Shown: one piece after another, positions 1 through 11,900 of the stretch
Layout of the letters: every line of letters begins with the position of its first letter
How positions within the stretch are numbered: position 1 is the stretch's first letter
Assembly (NCBI GenBank): GCA_949357655.1
Contig: CASHTG010000008.1
Span: 372,001 to 436,000, forward strand
Source: Parascedosporium putredinis
Taxonomy: Eukaryota; Ascomycota; Sordariomycetes; Microascales; Microascaceae
Direction of reading: 5' to 3'
DNA length: 64,000 nucleotides
Made by a program: the position numbers and the translations under genes
Notes under the pieces: model-generated
Database searches by the model: none
The model's input: only the letters and a program-made list of their open reading frames with translations
What the model was told of the DNA's origin: nothing

Positions 1-591
1 CCGCCTTGGCACAAGACCAGGCTCAAGTAGAACAAAGGCTGGGTAGGAAATGGCGCAGAGGCCCGAGAGGTCTGCTCGGGCAAAGGGATGAGACTTGGAC
101 TCAGGGGGCCTTAGTGACGAACCCGCATGAATAGCTTTGGGAAATGGGGACTTCTTTCTTTGGGACGTTTGGGGGTTTCTGGCAGGGTCCTATGCAGATA
201 TCATGGGTTGGGAGGGAGGCCTTGTTTGATTACGGGAGGTTTTTCTTTCTCGCATCCGGAGTTTACCAGGAAGGGGACCGTATACTCTAGGAGGAGAATA
301 CATGTACATAACAGAGAAGACGATTCGTCAAGATCACTCATTCTTACAGCTCTATATTTTTGCCCCTCTACCGTGATTAAAAGCGCGTCCTAAAGTATTG
401 AAAAAATGACAAGAACTGTTGTACATGCAGAAGAAATGATGCCCACCCTCCTCCCGCCTTGTTGAAGCACGAGGAAGCAAGATACGGCCGAGGGTCCAAA
501 AGAGAGGATAACCGGCGTCAAGGTCTCATTCCAAATCAAGGGATAGATCATGGGGGAAGGGTCGGCGGTGAAGGGTCCAAAGAATACGAAT
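1..591. other. Intergenic, no gene recognised
   Basis: No coding region could be supported here. The stretch contains the 3' flank of the DPM3 gene and, at 299-306, one copy of the palindrome TACATGTA discussed under findings. Short open frames in this interval lack family resemblance and plausible starts. Confidence 0.5.
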
Positions 592-1152
592 TTAGTCGAC
601 ATCAACACCGAGAGTGCGCAGCTCCTTCTTCGCCTGGTCGACTTCGCTCATGAGCTCGCGGTGCGCGGCGGGGACATCGTTGAAGGTGAGGACGCCCCAA
701 CCAAGCTTGAAGAGGAGGTAGGCGCCAAAGGAGACGAGGGCCCAGAAGGGAAGCTAGAAAGGAGAGAAGAGGAAACCATGTTAGCAAGACGCGCAGCATG
801 ACTCCTGTGAGCAAGACTGGGTAATGTAGACTAGCTTGCGCAGGCCGACTGGCTCGTGCAAAGAGAAGGTCTGGGGGTGGGCGGTTGTCAACGTACGACG
901 GGGACGATCTGCTCCTGGATGACGGCGGGGATGGGAACGAGGTCGAAGAAGAGGGCGAGGTAGAGCTATATCCCACAATAGGTTAGTAAATTAAGAAGAA
1001 AGGTGACGTTTGGTCTACACTATTTCACCAGCTGTGCCCCTCTCCGTCCAAGAGAAGGGCGAGCGGCCAGCTTCATAGCAAGGGCGAGGGTGTTCATCTC
1101 ATACCGAGGTGACCAAAAGGCCAATGGAAATGGTCTGCTGAGCGCGCGTCAT
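592..1152 (-). CDS. DPM3: Dolichol-phosphate mannosyltransferase subunit 3
   Basis: This is the small membrane subunit that tethers the catalytic Dpm1 subunit to the ER membrane for dolichol-phosphate-mannose synthesis, which feeds N-glycans, O-mannosylation and GPI anchors. Three exons on the minus strand (1105-1152, 897-965, 592-753) join with clean donors (gtatga, gtacgt) and acceptors (atag, ctag) into an intact 92-residue protein, the usual length of the family. The start MTRAQQTISIGLL opens a first membrane helix. The second segment (YLALFFDLVPIPAVIQEQIV) and third segment (LPFWALVSFGAYLLFKLGW) complete two transmembrane passes. A charged soluble tail follows, starting FNDVPAAHRELMSEVDQAKK and ending LGVDVD. 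No frameshift is needed. Because each exon is short, the gene is easy to miss in ORF scans. The identification rests on the recognisable family pattern, which I know from fungal Dpm3 proteins. Confidence 0.92.
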
Positions 1153-2153
1153 TGTGAATGTGTGCTGTTCTCGCTTTCGAGGGCTAGTTTGTGCGATACG
1201 TGTTGCGTCCTTGGGCTAGGTTCGCTCGGGTAAATGAATCAGCTGCCGCGTCGAGCTCTACGGATTCGCGCAAGAGCTACAAAGAATAAAGGATGGCGAG
1301 CAAGATCAGGCAAAAGGCTCGAAACTAAGTGAGAGATTCCGGTTTCCTCTTCGTTCGAAATCTGTTGTAACGTTTTTTTACGTGTTGCGCTGGCTTCGAG
1401 AGGCTGAGACTTGAAGAGGGAGGGTCCTTTTTTCCTTTTGGAAAGCGTGTCACGATGCCTGGACTGGGGGGCCGAATATTGAAATTGGGTGTTTCCCCAA
1501 AGCTGAGCTGGGGCGGCCGAGAAAGGGGAAGCGCGCCAGATGACTAATCACACAGCGCCGCCTCGTTTTCTCAATCAATAGCGCGTTTCTTTTTTCGGTC
1601 GGATTTTTCGAACAAGATTAAATTCAGTTCTGGTGTAAGCGAAATGTGTCTGTTTCTCGTGGAGCTGGCAATTATTTCATCGAGCTGAACTCCTTGGCAC
1701 GGCCGAGTCTCATGCTTCAATATTTGAGACTTTTCCCTGCCTTGATCACCTTTAAGCCGTGAACATGGTATTACCAGACAATGTGCACTCTACACCAGTT
1801 TCCATCTCTTCTAGAAAGTAAAATAGGCACCAGATGGAACGTTCGACAGTCCAACCCACCCCAGAACTCTCTCCTATTCAAATAAGAAATGGAAGAAAAG
1901 ATTGAAATAAAATAAAAATCCCAAATTAAAGGCAGGTCATGACGCTGATATACATTCCACACTTCCAGTGTGTTGTCCCATCTAAATCGTTCATCCATCG
2001 CCTCTTGGGTACTCGTGCAGCCCCAAAATAACGTTCACTTCGTGTCCATCCTTCGTCCCCTCCCCTCCCCCACTCGACGACTTCTTCTTTACATGAAGCC
2101 CCATGCAAATTCTCTCTACACTTGATAACACGCCGGCTATATTGTTCAACCTC
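1153..2153. other. Intergenic, no gene recognised
   Basis: This interval separates the start of DPM3 from the 3' end of the P450 gene. It holds the DPM3 promoter and the P450 3' flank. I see pyrimidine-rich stretches (for example 1424-1440 and 2046-2070) but no coding or RNA gene. Confidence 0.5.
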
Positions 2154-3984
2154 TTAGTTCTTCCTCTTAATGTAAACATTGAGACCCTCCTGCACCACGA
2201 AAAAGGTCGAGTTCGCCTTGAGGGGCTGGCTGGGGTTCACGAGCTCCAGGTCGTAGTCGCGGATAATTCTAGGGATGACCTTGTTGATTTCCAAGAGGGC
2301 CAAGTTCCTGCCGATGCAGACGTGCGCACCACCGCCAAACTAAAAGGGAAAAACAAAAATGCGTTAGTTTCCGAGGACCGACATAAATGGGCGGGGCTGT
2401 CGAGGGTTGGTTTTTTCCTCTTATTGTGTTCTTACCTGGAACATGTACCTCTCCATCCTCCGGGCGTTCTCCTCGTCTTCCAGCCACCTCTCGGGCCTGT
2501 AAATCTCCGCATCCTCACCAAAGGTAGCCTTATCACGGTGGAGGACCCAACCATTCACAGCGACGACTGTGCCAGCAGGGTAAAATTGACCATCAAGCTC
2601 CACGCCCTCGGGGGAACGACACGGGTAATGTTCAGACCAACAGCCGGGCGGACACGCATGGCCTCCTTGAGACAAGCCTGGAAGTAGCTGAGAGACTGCG
2701 ACTCGACCCAAGAGAGGTTGCCGTCGATGGGGACACGACCTTCGGCAACAGCAGCACGGATCTCTTCGAAAAGGATGCGGCGAACACGGGCGTCAGCGAG
2801 GGCGTGCCAGAAGAAGGACTGCATGGTCGAAGCGGTAGAGTCGGATCCGGCAAAGCTACGACCGAGTGAATGACACGTTAGTATATCTTTTCACACAAAC
2901 ACAGATAACCTTTTACGCGCTCGTCTCGAAATAATATCAAACTGGCCAAATGCCATTGCTAGGCTGTGGATCGGCCGGGCCGGCGAAGAAGATGACTTAC
3001 ATAGCACCGTGCGCAACAGCAAAAACGTCACCCTCGGAGAACTTAGAGGGATCCTTGAGGTGACCCTGGATCAAACTGGCCAAAAGATCCTGTCGCCCAT
3101 CTCCAACACGGTTCTTGCCCATGTTGTCCTTGGTAAAGGGTTGTCGGCGGTCCATCTCGGCGAGGGCGAGGCGGGTCACGAGGGCGTTTCCAGTGCTCAT
3201 GCCGGGAATGTACTTGCGGAGCGGGTTCCTCCTGAACAGGTGATCGAACTCGGGAATTTGGCCAATGATGCCGTTGTACCATTGGCTGTCGTCAATAGTC
3301 TTGATGGCACCCTCGACATCGCGGCCCTCCTCGAGGAAGCCAAACTTGCGGCCAAAGGCGACCTCACCGAGCACGTCAAAGGCAAAGTAGTGGAGCCAGG
3401 CCCCGAGGTCGACGCGGCCCTTGGTCGCGCTCTGGCTGCTCGTGGCGAACCCGTCCAGCTTGGACATGAAGAGCTCAATAGACTCGTCGATGAAGGGGCT
3501 GAGCTGCTGCATGGCCGCCATGCTGTAGGGCACGTTGGCCACCTTCTTCTTCTGGGCGTGGACGTGCTCGCGGACCTCGGTGAAGATGTCCGGGTTCTCG
3601 GGCGGGGGAACACGCCGTAGAACTTGGTCTTGCTAAAGTGCTTGCCGGCGGAGAGGACGGTGCGGGCGGCCTCGGGGAGGCGATGGAGACCTCGTTGGGC
3701 GCGATGCGCACAATGGGGCCGTACTTGCGGTGCAGATCGATGTGCTGGAGGTTGGTGCGGCCCGAGGCGGTGGAAATGACCTTCCAGAGGCGCGAGACCG
3801 AGGCCAGGGCCGGGCCGGGATACTTGCTCATCGGCATGGCATAGCGCCGGTAGAGGAGGCGAGTCACGAAGAGAGCTGGGAGCAGCACGAACCAGTAGCT
3901 GCCGAGGAACGAGATGGAAGCCGCCACGATGGACGTGGAGCCGGCACCACCTAGACCGGCCTCGGTGGAAGGCGTAGACGGCAT
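2154..3984 (-). CDS. Cytochrome P450 monooxygenase (class II, ER-anchored)
   Basis: A heme-thiolate monooxygenase that should oxidise a hydrophobic substrate with electrons from NADPH-P450 reductase. Exons are 3001-3984, 2436-2855 and 2154-2339. The N-terminus carries one membrane anchor (SFLGSYWFVLLPALFVTRLL) followed by a proline-rich hinge near KYPGPAL. The I-helix motif AGSDST lies at about residues 331-336, the PERW motif follows YR, and the heme loop FGGGAHVCIGRN puts the cysteine ligand at about residue 477 of about 530. The closest resemblance I recognise is to the fungal pisatin-demethylase/benzoate-hydroxylase-like P450s; the substrate is unknown. As read, the frame breaks at C runs 3674-3677, 3604-3608 and 2610-2614; adding one base at each restores a continuous protein with all motifs, so these look like sequence errors. 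An in-frame ATG 96 bases upstream (4080) is less likely because the anchor directly follows the chosen start. No biosynthetic cluster surrounds it. Confidence 0.88.
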
Positions 3985-5986
3985 GGCGAAGGCGAGAGAT
4001 CGTTGCTCCTGGGGGACGAGGAGGAGGACAAGAGAGGTAGGTGAGGAGGAGGAAGAGGGGAAGGAAAAGAAAAGGGCCAAACGAGTTTAGAGATGTGTTG
4101 AGGTAAAGGGGGACGGGGAGGAGGGGGAGGGACAGCAGTTATAAGGGTTGAACCTCGAGGTCTTGCCCACCACTGTTGAAGTTGATGGTTCTGCAAGGAC
4201 CGGGGACCCTTTGTGGAACTTATATCCCTGCTAGCTAGTCAGACGTCTGACTTCTCCAATGCAAAGCACGTAACTCGCTACAAATCGCACGAGACAAAAA
4301 GCCACTTGAGGGGAAAGATGTTGGAGAACGGAGCTAAGAAGGGGAAGGGGAGGAGCGGAGAAGAAAAAAAAAAGGAAGAAGACGGTGGCTTGCCAGCCGT
4401 TCCTTATCTAAATACGAACGCTCTCTCGAGACAAGGCAGATGAGAAACAAGGGGGGTAGACAGCCAAAACGTGTGGTGTGGGTTGTGTACGAAGTAGGTG
4501 CCGCGGACTATGTATGGCTGGCCAGCCAATGCAGAATCCAGAATTAGAGAAGCCCCAGAGGCGCTTGTAACACATCAGTACAGGGAAATCAATAAAAACG
4601 TGCAGATCCGAGAAGGCTGCTTCCAACGGAGAGGTTGATGGGCTGCCGTTTCGCCGCCCCGACTCTGGAATTGTCTTCCTTGTCGTGGGCTACATCGGGC
4701 TTCGGCTGTATACTGGCGAAGGTCTCCGCTTCAATATGACATCGCCGGACGGATCTTCACCTAAACAGGTACCTTGGCCCAGTATAAGAAGCCGGAAATG
4801 GCCCCATTTCCTTCATCCTCCTGGGGCCCGCCCTTTTGCCCCAGTTTCCACGTCTCCACTTTCCCCAAATCTTGACCATCTCCACCCCCGCAAAACGCTA
4901 CGGTCTGAGGGTTGCGCGTGGATGTGTGTGTGTGAGCTGGTGTGTCGGGAAGGGGTTGATCAGAGAACGAACTTGGGAGCGCAGACGCATTACCACCACG
5001 TCGAGCGTCATTGGGAGGTTCGGTGGCGGATCCTCAATCCTACCCTTCCGAAAAAGTGATTAGCGCCGCTCGCCTCGTGCTGCTTTTGCATGTGTTTACT
5101 ATTACTCGCCAACTCGCCCCCTCCACTTTTCCACGGAGTTTCGGGGGTCTTTGGCACGCGGTAATCTTTAGGTAGGCGGGTTGGGGTGTGGCACTCCGGG
5201 GAAGGTTGTGCCTGAGCTCGTTGGACCAATCACAGAACTGCCGATTGGCAGGAGGAGGGGCGGAAACCTGAGATGTCCATCAATGGCGTTGGAACGGAAC
5301 CTTCCAAGTATATGTTTGGGTTTCGGCCTTGCTCGCCTCTTGATAAAAGAGTAGGGAGCAGGGCTGATCTTGGTTTCGAGATGTCTGTTGCGATGAACGG
5401 TGAATCAGACGGTCGCCCAACTCAGACAGTGAGAGTCAAGCCGATGAAATCAATCCATCGAGGCTGCTTGCGCCTGTTTCCTGCTTGCTCAAGATGTGAA
5501 TGACGTGGAGACTTATGCGGGGTCCGTGTAACTAGGGGCGGAAGCAGCACGCACTGGGCCAGCACCATGTGGGTTTCTCCGTGGCATTTGCATTGGGTTG
5601 ATGGTAGTTCACCAAGTGTTCTTTTTCCCGACTTGTAGAGCTATCGCGGAAACGCCCATGGATATACGGATATATTAGATCCCATCTAGCCAGCTTTGTC
5701 AATGGAGTTGGGAGAACCATGGGTCGATCTTGGGGATCAATAGCGCGTTCGATTTGACGGTTACTGAGGCTCAAGAGGTGCTCGAATAAATATCATTGCC
5801 AATGCAATATTTCCCCGCTCGGTGACGGCGAACTCTCGCCGCAGGGTGATTACCTATTCACTCTACTCACCGAGATTAAGAAACAATTTTATGATTGCTC
5901 CCATCGCATCCATGGGCGAGAAGTGGAAGCTCGGCGACCCAAGCACCTGGTTTACGAGCGAGTTATAACGGAAACGTGAGGAATGG

Positions 5987-6005
5987 AATTGAATTCAATT
6001 GAATT
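5987..6005. repeat. Two overlapping 14-bp perfect palindromes
   Basis: AATTGAATTCAATT occupies 5987-6000 and AATTCAATTGAATT occupies 5992-6005. Each is its own reverse complement and the two share nine bases. They lie in otherwise featureless intergenic DNA. Confidence 0.9.
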
Positions 6006-6142
6006 TTCGCGATAATACCGCTGCCTTTTGGCGTGTCGGACTTGGTTCGCCACGAACGCGCGCATCTGCTTGACCACCGTCAGAACCCCCATCGGCCGTC
6101 GGACATATAGAAACACTACCCCATCGTCGCTCGTTCGATTTC

Positions 6143-6216
6143 ATGCGTAAGCTCTTGCTCAGCTAGAGTTTGCGATGTTTCCCCATTCAATCCTATGCGT
6201 AAGCTATTGCTCAGCT
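6143..6216 (+). repeat. Imperfect 22-bp direct repeat pair
   Basis: ATGCGTAAGCTCTTGCTCAG-CT at 6143-6164 recurs at 6195-6216 with one substitution (C to A at the twelfth position). The starts are 52 bases apart. TTGCGA follows each copy, at 6170-6175 and 6220-6225, and a TC-rich segment precedes each, so the duplicated unit may be longer and diverged. Confidence 0.8.
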
Positions 6217-6673
6217 CTGTTGCGAAGGGCCTAGGTCTTGGACCTGGCGCTCCTCTTACCTAAAGACCGGGGACGATGCCAGCGTGGACCGGTCCTTGTC
6301 CTCTTATTCAATGATTAGCAAATGCGAGGCTAGGACAGAGGGGGTAGCCAGTGTGGGGTCGATGGAGGTTTAGCTGATCCAGGTCGGTTTCGGCAGTTCT
6401 AGAGTCCAAGTGCTGTTTTTGAAGTGAGAGAGGGAGGCGGGGTCATCCTTAGCTTGGGGTTGGGGATTCTGGGGAAGGTGGGATGGCTGGCGGCTCCACT
6501 GGTGTGGGGTTCAATTCTCCAGTCGTCGATGGCCCGTCCATCATGCCTTCTTTTTTGAATAGACGGGCGGAAAGAGCCTTCGACTTGCGAATGAGCAATG
6601 AGTCTATTCGTCGCAGTTCTAGAATGGGCCATAACTATTAAAATTTTCAGAGCTGGCCCCATCGACTGCGCTA

Positions 6674-6676
<3 letters not shown>

Positions 6677-6710
<34 letters not shown>
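6677..6710. repeat. (AG)17 dinucleotide microsatellite
   Basis: An uninterrupted run of 17 AG units, one of several GA/CT runs in the window and the longest outside a gene. Confidence 0.95.
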
Positions 6711-6717
<7 letters not shown>

Positions 6718-8712
6718 ACGGAACTGATGTGTAGCAGAGACGTATCGAAGCATCTCTAGATTGATCAAGAGCCTCTTTATCTCTGCATCTTGTTGTTGTT
6801 GGGTAAAATCAGCCCAAAGCTGCTCGTCTTGGTGAGAGCCAGTCGTATTTTGCGTGTATGGGCAAATTTTCTACTTAAATGATTAGAACCTAGGGCTTTG
6901 GGGTACTCACCATGGCGCGCCCCCGTTGGAGTCGACATGTAAGATGGAATATTCCGCTCCTAATGTCTCAGTCCATCTCATGCACTCTCGCCAGGACCAC
7001 GATTCTTAAAAGTCGATTACCATCATCAAGAATTTGCCATGATGATCAACTTATATATCACTGCCATATCACCGTCCTGTGCGCAACGGCTAGAAATACC
7101 TTACGTCCAAACCATCGGTGCCCTCGATGACGAAGCTCTTAACTATTACATTCTTCCCTTCAGATTTGAAAGCAAGTGAGCGCCCAAGTCAACTGCGAGG
7201 TGACGTCGCCTAAAAATAGCTCAATGATTGACAATGTTACCTAATTACCCAGAACCGACTTTCTGGCTGATGGCCGGCTTTCACTGAATTAAGCTCAATG
7301 CCAGGAACTGCGCAAACTGCTATGTTTGTCCTCCAGCACAGCCCCCGAGGCGGCCGCGGCTCCGAGCGAGGCTTCGCAAACCCCCATTCTTCGGCTCTCA
7401 CTCCTACGTGAGGTCGTCGTTTTAACGAGCCATTAGGACTTGCCACGGCCATTCGGCCGACGCAAGAGATTATCTTAGTTCACATGCAGGGTCTCAGGGT
7501 CCTACGAGTTTCTTGGTCGCGTGCCTCCCTGTCCTACGCAAGACTCGGAGGACTTTTACCCTCTTCTTCTTCTGTCTTGCAGAGTGCTCACCCGCCATGA
7601 TGACGCCAAGACCCGACTCGGGAATTGCAAACGCTCGCATCAGAGCTCTACCCATGGGCCCTCTTGGGCGCAATCTTCAGCCAAAGGGTGCACGCGTAAT
7701 CAGGAAAGCAGTCGGATGAGGGTATCCCTTTGATCCCAATGTTTTTACCTATGCGGTACGGTATGCATCTAAAAATTCGTGCCAAGACAAGAGTGCAAAC
7801 CACCCTTCGATCCCTCAAGCTTCTCAGCCTCGTCGACCAGAATAGACGAAGATTCTATGGGCTTCGCCTCTGAGCCTAAATCAAAGTCTTCCTTCTCCCC
7901 GCCTCGTCTTGATTCTGCGGTCGGCGCTTAACAAGAAGCGCCCAAAAGGCTTCTCCTGGTGGCATGTTTGGATCTCGCAATGCGGCTATGGCGACGAGAA
8001 ATACACGCGCGAAGCGATTCCCGGGTGCCGGAGATCTCTGCAAACCAGGCAGAGTTTCTTGATCGTCTCAATATTCTCGATATCGAACCTCGATTCCTAA
8101 GTGAAGAGGCGCCGAATGTGACCCTCCCCTAGTCGATATCCATGATGCAAATGTTGATTTATCGTCCTTTTTGCTTTGATAATAAGACTCAAATTACCGT
8201 AATAAGCCTGAGTCTTATGCTCTTGTGAGCATTCACGGCTGCTGCTACCCTGAAAGCGGCCGCCGCTTATCTCTTGGCGCGTGGGAAGACCGGACACAGA
8301 CCTTTTCCGTTCTCTCGAAGCGCGTCCGCGTCCCCAAGCTTGGGCGGTTCGTCGTGTGTCCTCGTCCGCCCCGGCTCCGACCCCAGAGGTCCTCGGTGTT
8401 AACTCCGTCGCTTCTCTGCCCTATACATTTTCTCCACCATTGTTGTAGATTCTATCTTTAGCCTACCCACCCTTTTCTTTTCTTTTCTTTTTTCCTTTGT
8501 TCTTTTTTTCCCCCATCGTTGTGGTGTTCCGGCGGCCGGGGCGGGTTTTCTTCTGCTAAGCTTCCACCTCACAGCCCACCCATATTTTCTTTGGTGTAAG
8601 CTCAGCCTACCTGATCCTAGCTCCGCAAAGCTTTTCATAGCATCGTGATCTATGAATGCCTGTGATTTTTAATCGTCTTTCTTGTCTAAGTGATGATGAT
8701 GGCGTGGTTTCT

Positions 8713-8720
8713 TATAAATA
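8713..8720 (+). promoter_or_regulatory. Probable TATA box of the SGNH/VCBS gene
   Basis: TATAAATA lies 195 bases upstream of the ATG at 8915. It is followed by a CAA/AAC-rich leader (about 8765-8830) of the type common in 5' untranslated regions of highly expressed fungal genes. Position and sequence fit a core promoter element; this is inference. Confidence 0.5.
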
Positions 8721-8914
8721 TCGCTTGCCCGCCCAGAAGGTTTCACGAGAATGAAAGGGAGGCATCAAACACACCAACAATCAAGAGAAGCAACAACAAG
8801 AACAACAGCACGACGCAACAACGGCATTATCAGCCGGAGTCATTATAGAAACTAGCAAGAGAGAGCAAGGTCAAGAGTTTATAGCAAGTGCTGAAGTGCA
8901 ACGAGCTGCCCATC

Positions 8915-11900
8915 ATGGTCAAGCTCGGGTGGTTCGGCACCTGCGCCCTCACCGTGTTATCGGTGACGGTCTCTGCTCTACCAACCGCTCCCATCGTCAA
9001 CAACAACGGCAACGCTTCATTCGGTGCCGGGATCGATACCTCTGACTTTCACCGTCTCGGTAAGAGAGATGCTCCGGATTGGTACTTCCGCATCTTGCCC
9101 TTGGGCGCTTCCATCGTCTGGGGCGAGGGATCTTCTAAGGGAAATGGGTAAGTTTCTATCATCATACGCCCTAGCTCTTGACTACAGGCCGGCTTTGGGA
9201 TAAATACTGGAAACTTACACCGAGTAATAGATTCCGCAAGCCCCTAAGGGACCAGCTCAGGTATCACGAGTTCAAGGTCAACATGGTGGGCAGCAAGTCC
9301 AACGGCAACATGGCCGACAATGTAAGCCCCTCATCTTCCATCCTCTGCCTCTCAACTTCTTCTCTTCGTGTTTCCATGCGCAGCTGCTAACGTGAACCAG
9401 AACGTCGAAGCAGTCCGCGGCTACCGCATCGACCAAATCCAGGACCAGCTGCTGCCCCTGTCCGTCGACTACCAGCCCAACATTGTCCTCATCCATGCTG
9501 GCACCAACGACTGCGATCAGAATTTCGCCATGGACAAGGCCAAGGAGCGCATGTCCGGCCTCCTTGACCGAATCATTGAAAAGATTCCCGACACCACCAT
9601 TATCCTGTCCACCTTGATCCAGTCTCGCCGACCCTCCATCGAGGAGCACCGTACCAACTTCAACCAGGACATTCGGAACCTCGTCGAGGAGCGAGCTGGC
9701 AGGGGCGACAAGATCGTCCTCGCCGACATGGACAAGCCCGACCGTCTCTTCTTCACCCAGGCTGACCTGAACGGGGGCGACGCGATTCACCCTGGTGACC
9801 GCGGCTTCAAGAAGATGGCCACCGTCTGGTATGACGCCATCATGGCCGCCCACAACAGCGGTACCATCTCTGCCCCCAAGGAGTCCGGCAAGGCCAACGA
9901 CGACGCTAGCGACAACAAGACCTGCGATAAGCAGCCTGGTCAGGCCCGCGGACCCGTACAGACCCAGCTCGGCAGCGGCACCGACGACGGCGAGTACGTC
10001 CACACGAGCGAGTACTTGGGCGTCCGCGGACCCTCCATCTCCGCCCGCAAGGGAGCGGCTTTCTTCTTTGCCAAGCTGCGCTCACGCGACCTTGATGACC
10101 TCGTGCTCCAAAGCGACGAGGACAAGCACACCTACCAGGTTTGGGACAATAAGGGTGGCGCGGATTGGGGCGAGCTCCTCGACGGCTCCATCATCGACGT
10201 GCACGAAGACTGTGAGCCCCACGCCGTTCGCTGGGCTGATATGAACAACGACGGGCGCGATGACTTTGTCTGCATTCGGGACGATGGAAGCATCCGCGTT
10301 TCTATCAACCGCGGCGGTGGCAAGTTTGACAACGCCGTCGACTATAGGAAGGGCGAGGGCAAGGGCGTCGACCGCGTGCACCTCGTTGATATTGATGGCG
10401 ATGGCCGCTTCGACTACTGCATTGCGGAGGACAATGGCGACATCCGCTGCTGGCGCAACAACGGTCAAGGCGACACTTCTGAGTTTTGGCAGCCTCTCGG
10501 CATCGTCAACGAAGGAAACTCTGGGTTCGAGGGCCACGGCGGCGACCGCGATGTCGCGGGTATTCGCTTCGTCGACCTCAACGGCGATGGTAGGAGTGAC
10601 TGGATGTGGGTCAACGGCCGCGGTAGGGTCTGGACCTGGATCAACAACCGCGGCAGCACCAAGGGCCAAGAGGGCGCTGGTCTCCACCCCTCTGGCGCGA
10701 GGCCAGCAGCAGCATCGAGGGCAAGGGCGCCACGCACTTGGGCCAGGCTGTTGACGGTGTCCGCAACCAAATCTACTTTGCCAGGGCTGTGGGCGAGACG
10801 CAGGACTTTGGTCTCCTGGGCCGCCACGATTACGTCTGGGTCGAGAAGCAGAACCTTGATCGCACCTACGATACTATCAAGATTCACGTGTGGAAGAATG
10901 TCGGCTGGGGTGCTACCAAGCTCAAGGGCGACGGTGTGCGCTACTGCAACATGCTGGGTCACGAGGACGGCAGGGACGACTACGTCTGGATCTTGTCCAA
11001 GGGCGAGATGACGCTCTACCCCAACGAGGATGACAGGGGTAGTGGTGTTCCCTGGGGCGCTCCTCGCGTGATCTGGGACCCCAAGAAGGACCGTGATATC
11101 TACCTCGACAGGCGCGACCTCCACCTCGCTGACTGGAACGGAGACGGCGCCTGCGATATTATTTATGTTAACCCCAAGGATGGCGGCGTCGAAGTGTGGC
11201 TGAACCAGATCAAGAACACGGGCGACTTCAACTGGCTCAAGATGGGCGACCCCTCGCCCGGCGCGGATCTCAAGTGCAAGGAGAAGCGCGGCGTTGGCAT
11301 CTTCGACTTGGCCGTGCGCTTTGCCGATCTTACGGGTAACAAGAAGGCCGATTACCTGTGCATCGAAACCAACGGCCGCGTCACCGGTTTCTTGCACGAG
11401 AACGACGGCGGCTTCACCAAGGTCGACCAGATCAAGTTCTCCGTGGGCAAGGACCGCGCCAACCACCGCTTCGCTGACGTCAACGGCGACGGCCTCGCCG
11501 ACTTCCTCTGGATCGACAAGTTCAACGGTGACACGCACGTCTGGTACAACCAGGGCCGCGAGAAGCGCGAGGGCTCCGATATTGGCTGGCACCCCGTGGG
11601 TAAGAAGTACGACGGCCAGGGCCAGGGCGCTTGCCACCACTTCCCCGACATTGATGGTGACGGCCGCGCGGATCTCCACTTTGTCGATCCCATCCTCAAC
11701 ACTGCCAACACCTGGTTCAATGTCTGCCCCGACGCTGGCGGTGACGACGGCGAGAGGTACGGCGACCCGGAGCTGCCGTGGGCCCCGGCCAAGCATTGGA
11801 GGGACGCTAGGTGTACCGATGCCTTTATCAACGCGGCCGACGCTGACCCGCTGGCGCGCTGGGCGGCGGCTGGCGCGGACCAGGCTTTCTGGGAGGTGGC

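Larger units (their letters stand above)
3985..8914. other. Gene-poor interval of 4.9 kb
   Basis: No protein gene could be supported in this interval; open frames are short and lack family resemblance. It holds the P450 promoter side, two overlapping 14-bp palindromes at 5987-6005, a 22-bp imperfect direct repeat at 6143 and 6195, an (AG)17 microsatellite at 6677-6710, and pyrimidine-rich DNA near 8460-8515 leading into the esterase promoter. Small genes with several introns could still be hidden here, as DPM3 shows. Confidence 0.45.

Noticed and set aside
2154..3984. P450 as a pseudogene
   Set aside because: All three frame breaks are C-run contractions and every catalytic motif is present; the same pattern affects essential genes such as LYS2 and Cwc24.
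10600..10800. Programmed ribosomal frameshifting in the esterase gene
   Set aside because: The break is a simple contracted CCCC with no slippery heptamer or pseudoknot, and identical contractions occur all over the window.
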